Assembly: GCA_963854735.1 (NCBI GenBank)
Contig: OY978097.1
Location: 1,922,001-1,986,000, forward strand
Reading direction: 5' to 3'
Source: Marvania coccoides
Taxonomy: Eukaryota > Chlorophyta > Trebouxiophyceae > Chlorellales > Chlorellaceae
DNA length: 64,000 nt
Shown in pieces: positions 57,108 through 64,000 of the stretch (position 1 is its first letter; each line of letters starts with the position of its first letter). A program made the position numbers and the translations under genes. The notes under the pieces were generated by a model that saw only the letters and a list, made by a program, of their open reading frames with translations, made no database searches and was not told the origin of the DNA.

Positions 57108-58026
57108 ATGCCATGGACCAGCGAAAATTCATTTCATACTGATCTTCTGCTCTCACGAGGGAGCATTGAAAGAGCCACCAGCGAAAAAGAAATGAAGGAT
57201 CCGGAAATCATTGAAGAGGCGTCTCGGCAAGTGGCTTCCTCTCAACAGCTATTTCTCATTTCCCACCCAAGAATAAAATCTTCAATCTGAACTACTTCTC
57301 TTTCAAACCTCCGTGTGCAGACTTCTGCGACGAAGCGACGTGGCGTTCGTGTTCCACCTCGCCGCCTTCGTCCTGTACGCCCGCGTGTGGATGTGGCACA
57401 CCACCCAGGCAGCAGCGGTGCTGCCCGGCTCCTCCGGCTTTGGCTGGTTCTTCCGCTACCTCACCTTCTGGTCATACACGCTGCAGCTGTTGCAGCTGGC
57501 GCTGTGCGTGTTGACCCGCCTCGCCAAGAGCCAGAAGCAGCGCCACGCCCTGGGGCGGGCAGCAGACCGCCTCTCCTGCGCCACGTTCGGCATCGCCAAC
57601 ACCGTGACGGCCATGTTTTACGCGGTGGAAAACACCACGCAGGGGCTGGTGGAGGGCGGCGCGCAGGACCGCCCTTGGTGGCTGGCCACAGCGGTGCATG
57701 CGCTCAATAGCGGTGTGGCCTGGGTAGACCTCGTGGTCGTGGAAGAGCGCTCCTTCTGCGGGCGGTCCCGGCACATGGCGCTGGGGGTTGCGGCTGCCTA
57801 TGCCGTGTGGCTGCTGGTGGTGCGTTGGAACTTTGGCAAGTTTCCATACCCGGTGTTAAACAAACTGCCGTTCCCTGCGGGGTACGCTGCCTTCATGGCG
57901 GCAGGCGTGGGGATGGTGGTGGCGGCGTTCGAAGTGGGCAAGTACGTGAAGCTGTCGCTGGAGCCCAAGGCGGCGGCGGCGGCAGCGGCGCGGCGGCGGC
58001 GGCAAAAAAAACTTCGTGCAGAATAG
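57108..58026 (+). CDS. AIG1/ADTRP (FAR-17a) family membrane protein, likely FAHFA-type lipid hydrolase
   Basis: Exons 57108-57226 and 57321-58026 give 274 residues. Six hydrophobic segments with the family pattern: GWFFRYLTFWSYTLQLLQLA (Thr of LTFW, about residue 89), a middle helix with ATFGIANTVTAMFY, WLATAVHALNSGVAWVDLV (His of AVHA), AVWLLVVRWNFGKFPYPVL and a last helix before a basic Ala/Arg/Lys tail. In human AIG1 and ADTRP the equivalent Thr and His are catalytic and cleave branched fatty-acid esters of hydroxy fatty acids; both are present here. The short first exon is polar and helical. Its join needs a GC donor (TCG|GCAAGT); if that is wrong, the first exon differs but the core is unaffected. 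Confidence 0.82.
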
Positions 58027-58407
58027 AATAGAATCACAAATTGATTTAATTGGATCAGCACAAAACACACAACGCGTTCTCTCTCGCCCTGTACTATTGC
58101 GCAATTTTTTGTTTTAATCGTTGGAGAAGAAGTATATAGCTAATAATAATAATTTCGGAGGATAGTAGCCCCGCTTCTTTCTTCTTTTGCGTCACCGCCA
58201 CTCGTTACTTTTACTCCTTCCATGAAAAACAGTATGCTCCCCTTTTGGCATTCCCTGCTTTCGCATTTCATTTCCTGAGTTTCATATTCAGAATTCAAAA
58301 TTTCACAGTTCATATTAAAAGTATTATCAGTTCTCGTTGTTTTGTATTGTGTGAACTAAAACTACCTATAAACAGCTGCTGCGTCTCAAGGGGCCGCTGT
58401 TTTTTTG
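58027..58407. other. Intergenic between convergent AIG1-like and lumen TPM genes
   Basis: 381 bp of AT-rich 3' sequence from two converging genes. Nothing else is recognised. Confidence 0.5.
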
Positions 58408-59305
58408 TCACTCCAACTCCCCGCGGATGTTTTGGCACTGCAGCTTGCCCACTGGCTCTCTCAGGCACGAGTCGATGGCTGCCACTGTGTTCACCATCGC
58501 CACGTCCACGCCGTTGCTCTGCCAGTACTTTTTGGTTCCGAACTTCCCTGCTAGCCGGGTCCAGAAGTTCTGCACATGCACAACCAATAAAATAGTTAAT
58601 GGGGTGCGCTTGTTTAGAAATCCAAACTCGTAACTATCACAAACTGGTTGTTCAGATTAAAAAACAGTAAAAAGATATCACAAAGAACTTCACGCACCCT
58701 GGGAACCATCAGGTCCACGTTGTCCCCCACGTTGAGGTTGATAACGTCCCCAAAGTTGGGGTCAGCCACAAACACCACGGTGTCGGCATCCACGCCCCAG
58801 TACTCCTTGATAGCCAGCCCAGGTGTGTCGGGGTAGTTTTGCGCCAGCACCCGCAGCTTGATGCCGGTGTCCTGCTGCAGAGACTCCACCCTGCTGCGGA
58901 TGCGGGCCTCCTCGCCGTCAGTCAGAAACCCAGCAACGTCTATGACCGGAGTTACGGGGCCCTGGGGGAGCAGCTCGGGACGGTTAACGCCCTCCAGCCG
59001 GGCGTGGGCAGGACCTGCGGGTGTTGATTGGAAAATGGAAGTGAGTGGCTAGCGGGTGGGGTGAATGAAACGGGCAGCTGAGAGGAACGGCGGCCGTCGG
59101 TCGCACCTCCGAGAGCCAAACTCGCGGCCAGGGCGGCAATTGAGACAGCTCGACCGATGGAAGCCAATGTACTAGGTTTCTCGACGGTGCGAAAGCTCTC
59201 CGAAACAACGCTGGGTGCAATTTGTGGGTGGGATTGGTGATTGATTCGAGCATTTGGCTGCCTGCAGGCGCCGTACTGCGCACGGACGTTGAGTGTCGAC
59301 TGCAT
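58408..59305 (-). CDS. Thylakoid-lumen TPM-domain protein
   Basis: Exons 59305-59107, 59014-58698 and 58569-58408 give 225 residues. The N-terminus is a two-part lumen-targeting leader: Arg/Ser-rich stroma part, then SIGRAVSIAALAASLALGG and the cleavage-like PAHA|R. The TPM (TLP18.3/Psb32/MOLO-1) domain follows: VIDVAGFLTDGEEARIRSRV, KLRVLAQNYPDTPGLAIKEY, TVVFVADPNFGDVINLNVGD, then NFWTRLAGKFGTKKYW and AAIDSCLREPVGKLQCQ with two C-terminal Cys. This C-terminal form is the plant thylakoid lumen TPM protein distinct from TLP18.3. TPM proteins act in photosystem II repair or as weak phosphatases; this member's role is unsettled. It is divergent from PABPN1 with only 154 bp between ATGs. Confidence 0.9.
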
Positions 59306-59459
59306 CGCGATTCGAATGGCTTAAATTTGAGCCGAAAATGCCACGCGACAGAGAGCTTCATCTCTTTTTCAATTCTTTTCTTCATTGCTTTTTTGTTGGC
59401 TGCATTTTTAATCAACTCAAAAGATTAAATACTCTAGATACACCCAAGAAATAGCCGGC

Positions 59460-60283
59460 ATGTCGGACGAGGTGCAGCATGAGCTCAACGCCGAAGGTGT
59501 TGAAAATGTGGAACAAGCTGCTGAAGCTATGAACGAGGGACAAATGGTAGGCGGCTGGCCTTCCTTGCAATCGGAGATTTTAGCTTCGCCCTTTAAGAGG
59601 AGCGCAAGCCTGTTGGTTCGTCTTTAATTCCAGAACTATACATTTTGTGTGCAGGACGACGAAGACCTTGAGCAGATGAAGGCGCAGCTGGCAGACATGG
59701 AAAAAGAGGCAGCAAAACTGCTGGAAATGCAGGTGAACACCGCGCCCAGGCCCTGATTTTTTACCATCTCCCCTTGCATCCCACTGATTTCCCCTCTTTT
59801 ATCCTCCCCAACTCGCAGGAAAAAGCAAATGTAGAAGCGGGCAGGGCCCCTGCGGCCTCTGAGTCCGCCAAGGAGGAGGTAGACCTGCGGAGCGTGTACG
59901 TAGGCAACGTCGATTACGGGTGCACGCCAGAGGAGCTGCAGGCGCATTTTCAGTCGTGCGGCACCGTCAACCGGGTCACCATCCTCACCGACAAGGCCGG
60001 CAACCCCAAGGGCTTCGCGTACATCGAGTTTTTGGAGGCAGACGCGGTGGAGGCAGCCTGCCTAATGGAGGGCAGTGAGCTGCGCGGCAGGGCGCTCAAG
60101 GTGCAGCCCAAGCGCACCAACGTGCCGGGAATGAAGGAAGGACGAGGGCGGGGCAGGGGTCGGGGCAGGGGTCGAGGCGGATTTTTCATGCCCATGATGC
60201 CGCCAATGATGTTTGGCTACGGCTATGGCTACATGCCTAGAGGGGGCCGCGGCCGCGGCCGAGGAGGCTTTGCACCCTACTAG
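59460..60283 (+). CDS. PABPN1: Nuclear poly(A)-binding protein PABPN1/PABII
   Basis: Exons 59460-59546, 59655-59732 and 59819-60283 give 209 residues. Acidic N-terminus, a coiled-coil helix in exon 2 ([20 protein letters not shown]), one RRM with RNP2 SVYVGNV and RNP1 KGFAYIEF preceded by [20 protein letters not shown], then [14 protein letters not shown] and an RG-rich tail (GRGRGRGRG..., Met/Pro patch, GGRGRGRGG). This is the exact PABPN1 layout. The protein coats the growing poly(A) tail, stimulates poly(A) polymerase through the helix and shuttles from the nucleus; the RG tail is a likely arginine-methylation target. TGTAA at 60391 marks its 3' end. Confidence 0.95.
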
Positions 60284-60390
60284 ACTAATTGGCTGTTGGC
60301 CCTGCCTGGCTGCTGGTTTTTCGGGCGTACACAAATTGACGTCTCTTTGACTTTTTTCTTTTCTTTTGACATACACATAGCAAGGTTTCA

Positions 60391-60395
60391 TGTAA
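60391..60395 (+). promoter_or_regulatory. TGTAA polyadenylation motif of PABPN1
   Basis: TGTAATAAAA context 108 nt after the stop. Confidence 0.6.
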
Positions 60396-60537
60396 TAAAA
60401 GAAAAATGAATAACCGAGCATAAATAGGTACAGCATCATCATTCTCATTAGCACGCAAACGAACAAAAGTAGGACTCATTTTATCAATACAAAATTATAA
60501 AAAGGGACTCCTTCGCATCGCCCACTTCTTCTCTTTC

Positions 60538-62158
60538 TTATTGAAAAGAAAAGGCGGCGATATCCGCTTGCACGGCCTCCATCCCCTTGACCACCAGCTC
60601 CTGCAGCCCTGCCTTGAGCCGTCCCGCCGCCTCCTGGCACATCTCTTCCTCCAAGTTGGCAAAAGCTACGCGAACGTAGCCAGGGCAGCCGCACGAGCTC
60701 CCAGGTATGACACACACCTTGTGCTTCTTCACCAGCCACTCCACCACGCGCTTGTCGTCGTCGCACCCCGCAGGCAGCTGCGCCCAGAAGTAAATGGCGC
60801 CTTCGCCGCCGGCCACGCCGTCGCCCAGCGGGGAGAGTGCCGAGGCCACGGCGGCGCGGTTGGCGGCCAGACCCGCCACTCGTTCGGCTACCCACTCGCG
60901 CCCGGCCTCTAACGCCCCCAAGGCCGCGTTTTGGCCCACCAGGTTGGCGCAGATGGGCACGGTGTCCTGAACTTTTAAGAGCTGCGAAGCCAGCTCTGAC
61001 GCCTCTGGATACGCAATGTACCCTGCAAGAGACGTATTGAAAAGTGTTATTATTTCACTGGTCAAGTGCTTTGGAAAGAAAAAAACATGTCCTTACCTTG
61101 TCGCCACCCCATCAAGCCGTAGGCCTTGCTGAAAGAAAAGATGTGCAAGACGTGGGCGCCCGAGGGACAGTAGTGCGGGATCTCAGGCAGAAACACAAAA
61201 TCCTCGTAGGTGCAGTCCACGATGAGCCACACGCCGGCGGCAGAGCACAGCGCAGCGGCACGGTCCAGCTCCGCTCTGCTCAACAGCACGCCCGCGGGGT
61301 TGTTGGGGTTGATGAGGACCACCATTTTAATGGTGGTGTTGGTGGCCAGCTCTCGCTCCAGCCAGTCGAGGTTCGGGTGGAAAGATTTTTTGTTGCATGG
61401 GCCGTAGACAATCCGGTCGCCTCCCCCAGTCATCTGAGAGGCAGTTTTGAGAGGCAGTCAAGTAGTATTTTTTTTTAGCGAATGAGTACTATGCTAAATT
61501 TGTGGTACGAATCTCAGTAATTTTTGTTTTGTTTGGAGGCAGGAAATAGCATCGTACGAATCCATTCTATAAATTTAACAATACCCGTTGAGAACCCGCG
61601 GCAAAAGCTTGGGGAACCCACGAGTTGCGGCGTCTGAAAATTCTACTCTTCTCTCACTTGGATGGCCATGTGGTGGTTGAAATAAAAGGGAGTAAACAGC
61701 ACAACGCCGTCCTCAGCGTCTGTGAGCGTCAGCACCACGTTTGTAAACGCCTGGTTGGCCCCTCCCGTCACCATCACATCGTACCCAGCCAAATTATTAT
61801 CGCGAGCGAGCTTCTCGCGCAGCGCAGCGCGCAGTGAGGGCAGGCCCTCGTCGGGGCCGTACCCGCTGTTCGCGGGGTCCAGCACCGCTGCAGATGCGCG
61901 CTGCAGGGCTTGTGGAGGGGGCTGCCAGTAGACGATGCCTTGGGCGAGCGAGAGCGTGCCGGGAACGCTGGATACAAGGCGCTTAGTAGACACGATGCAA
62001 GGGTCGTCGGTGGAGGCGATGCGGCGAGAGGGGGGTGGGTGAGGGGCCGAGCTGCCGTTGGGGGTTGCTGCTGCCATAGTAGCAGTGCTGGTTGATTGAG
62101 AAGCGGCGTGGCGTTGGCTGCGCAAGCGACAGAGAAGCCCACGGGGAAGCACGGGCAT
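60538..62158 (-). CDS. Class I/II PLP aminotransferase, VAS1/ISS1-like aromatic aminotransferase
   Basis: Exons 62158-61658, 61433-61097 and 61022-60538 give 440 residues. It follows plant VAS1/ISS1 (At1g80360) closely: LSLAQGIVYWQPPPQAL, SGYGPDEGLPSLRAALREKL, VMVTGGANQAFTNVVLTL, INPNNPAGVLLSRAEL, the PLP-binding IFSFSKAYGLMGWRQGYIAY (Lys of FSK) and GGEGAIYFWAQLP, ending with GCPGYVRVAFANLEEEMCQE. In Arabidopsis this enzyme uses methionine and indole-3-pyruvate, tuning auxin and ethylene precursors; in an alga it more likely balances aromatic amino acids and their 2-oxo acids. About 50 N-terminal residues (Arg/Ser/Ala-rich, MPVLPRGLLCRLRSQRHAAS) may be an organelle-targeting leader; an inner ATG gives a cytosolic form. 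Confidence 0.92.
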
Positions 62159-62532
62159 TGAGCAGGGTGGTTGATCCACTGGTGACGAACTTCTTCTGGG
62201 CCCACTTTTGAAGAGGTGGAATGCTCTCAGGGTGCTAGGCAAACAAAAATTTGGAGATGCTAGATTCAGTCCATCGCTTCAGTCAATTTATTTTAGCACC
62301 CTGGCTCCAGGCCAAGCTCAATTGCGATTTAATGATTATTATAGAGTAAGCAGGAGAGCGCTGTGCACAAATAATCTCTGAATGAAGCTTGGCCACTTGG
62401 GCTCGCGCGCCCAGCCTCCTCTGAGCAATTTCGCCGCCCCTCTGTTTTGAGTGAAAACCTGCTGAACCTGGGGCTGAAGTAAAACTAGTTGGTTGCTATT
62501 TTCAACCGACAACTTTTTTGCTTGCGTTGCGG
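62159..62532. other. Shared upstream region of aminotransferase and cold-shock genes
   Basis: 374 bp between divergent ATGs, AT-rich in the middle. No clear element is seen. TTTGTTTGCCTAG (minus, near 62236-62248) could be a 5'-UTR splice acceptor of the aminotransferase. Confidence 0.4.
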
Positions 62533-63631
62533 ATGTTTGCTGCTGCAACCCTCTTTCGCAGGCCTTCAGTTCTCCTCCATTCCAAAGGTGAGATGCGAAA
62601 CCCGCTGTGCATGGCCGCCGGCCCTCCCGGTGGCCTTAACCGGCCACAATGCAACCTTCCGACATTTTGACATATGCCAAACACGTTTCGGAAGCCCTCT
62701 GCCCCGCCGCCATCGGCTGTTTCACTCGTGCTCAACACAAAACCATCCGATTTTGCTCTCGCAGCTCGTTTTTCAACCGTGATGGCGGCCGCAGTGAAGA
62801 ACACCGGAACCGTGAAGTGGTGAGTGGCGCTCGGCCGCCGTCGGAGAGTCGACGCTCAGCCCCATCTCAAACTTCATCAAATCACCGAAAGTTGCACATT
62901 GAACCCTTGCTCCCTGCCCCCGCAACTTTTCAGGTTCAACGTGACCAAGGGTTACGGCTTCATTACCCCCGACGGTGGTGCGTTCTCTCTCCGAAATGTG
63001 CCTTGGTCCTTCCTCCATCAAAATCTCACATCTCCACCCTTGCAATTGTCAACTCACCCCCTCTCCCTCTGCCATTTCTCCCCCATTCCGCAGGCGGTGA
63101 GGATCTGTTTGTCCACCAGACTGCCATCCAGTCCGAGGGCTTCCGCTCCCTGCGTGAGGGCGAGGCCGTCGAGTTCTTTGTCGAGACCTCTGATGACGGC
63201 AGGGCCAAGGCCATTTCCGTGACTGGACCCAACGGCGCCTCGCCCGAGGGTGCCCCCCGTCGCCAGTACAACGACTTCGGCGCCCAGGGCGGCGGTTTCG
63301 GCGCTGGTGGCGGAGGCGGCGGCGGCGGCCGCGGCGGCTTTGGCGGCCGTCGTGGCGGCGGCGGCGGCGGTGCCTACGGCAACGGTGGCGGCGCCTACGG
63401 CGGCGGCGGCCAGGGCGGCTACGGCCAGGGCGGCTACGGCGGGTAAGAAGCCAACCTCGATTTATTTCCGTTTTTTCCCCATTTATCCCACTTTCCTCTT
63501 TTCAGCTCAATTTCTTGTAAATACGCTTTTTTTCCCGTCCTTCCTCCTGTAACTCACTCACCTCTTTTCTTCTCTCCCTATCCCTTATTTGCAGTGGCTA
63601 CGACCAGCAGGGCGGCTTTGGCGGGTACTGA
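62533..63631 (+). CDS. Cold-shock domain / glycine-rich RNA-binding protein with organelle presequence
   Basis: Exons 62533-62587, 62765-62819, 62934-62977, 63094-63442 and 63595-63631 give 179 residues in one frame. Exon 1 plus the start of exon 2 encode MFAAATLFRRPSVLLHSK then ARFSTVMAAA, an Arg-rich amphipathic leader with an RFS|T-type mitochondrial cleavage site. The cold-shock domain follows: GTVKWFNVTKGYGFITPD with RNP1 (KGYGFI), DLFVHQ (RNP2), EGEAVEFFVE and AKAISVTGP. A Gly-rich tail (GGGGRGGFGGRRGG, YGGGGQGGYGQGGYGG) completes a plant GRP2/Nab1-like RNA chaperone. A second ATG at 62782 gives a 155-residue form without the leader, likely cytosolic. Plant cold-shock proteins melt RNA structure in the cold and regulate translation. 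Confidence 0.9.
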
Positions 63632-64000
63632 GCACTTGCTCCCCCCGCCTCACACCCCTCCCTGCCTTTTAATCGTCCCCCATCCACATGCATCTACACC
63701 CCCACCCTCCCTCCCCGTCTTCCTCCCTTCTTCTCTCGCCTCCAGCCTCGTACCGCACCGGCTGTGGCAAGACATTTCGCTCCTCTGACACCCCAACCCA
63801 GACACTCCACGGGTTGCGCAGGCAGTTTGCAGCACTTCCACTCCTCCAGATTCCGCGAAAAAATACCCCTCTTCCCTCCCACTTTACCTGAGCAGCAATT
63901 TTAAAAAAATATGGTAAACGCACTTCGTGTTGTCCACATTTTTTGACTTTTCTTCCCCTTCAATACCACAAAGACAACAGCAAACAGCACACAGCACACT
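63632..64000. other. 3' region of the cold-shock gene to window end
   Basis: 369 bp, pyrimidine-rich, ending in CACAGCA repeats. No further gene is supported. Confidence 0.5.

Noticed and set aside
1..64000. CRISPR arrays, insertion sequences, bacterial operons or replication origins
   Set aside because: None seen; the sequence is eukaryotic nuclear DNA with spliceosomal introns.

Overview
The window is nuclear DNA of a chlorophyte green alga. Genes are GC-rich and mostly split by short (about 70-280 nt), AT/T-rich spliceosomal introns. TGTAA motifs of the green-algal polyadenylation type lie after several stops. The gene set is plant-type: an SBP-box transcription factor, a pheophorbide a oxygenase-like Rieske protein, a thylakoid-lumen TPM-domain protein, a plastid ABCI11-like ATPase and a VAS1/ISS1-type aminotransferase. 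Species cannot be named from sequence alone. Exon structures below were built by hand from splice sites, reading phase and family knowledge; every joined model keeps frame.

Layout. 1-5.7 kb: 5' part of HAT1 (minus), divergent from a phosphopantetheine adenylyltransferase; then a Gfo/Idh/MocA oxidoreductase and a decayed ankyrin-repeat pseudogene. 5.8-16 kb: CLC anion transporter (minus), a Pro/Gln/Tyr-rich small membrane protein, a 53-residue acidic protein, a ribokinase fused to a sugar-isomerase-like TIM barrel (minus), and TFIIF beta (minus). 16.2-37.3 kb: one 16-exon gene for a VPS13-type bridge-like lipid-transfer protein of about 6,375 residues. 37.6-44.2 kb: an orphan protein (minus), proteasome beta-6, complex I NDUFB3 (minus, a tiny two-exon gene) and the PAO-like oxygenase. 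44.9-52.2 kb: RACK1, an SLC25 carrier, a PAPS transporter (minus), a small Lys-rich protein overlapping or abutting the ABCI11-like ATPase, and an orphan. 53.5-64 kb: SBP factor, AIG1-family hydrolase, lumen TPM protein (minus), PABPN1, VAS1-like aminotransferase (minus), and a cold-shock/glycine-rich RNA-binding protein with a presequence on a separate exon.

There is no operon or gene cluster in the bacterial sense: these are mostly unrelated housekeeping genes in a compact genome, with several head-to-head pairs sharing 140-390 bp of upstream DNA. The observations most worth following are the giant VPS13 (N-terminal hydrophobic anchor, IQ motif, two C2 domains), the kinase-isomerase fusion, the CLC with a rewritten selectivity motif, four GC-AG introns among about 57, a diverged inverted repeat pair with a conserved hairpin, and the candidate dicistronic locus near 50 kb.
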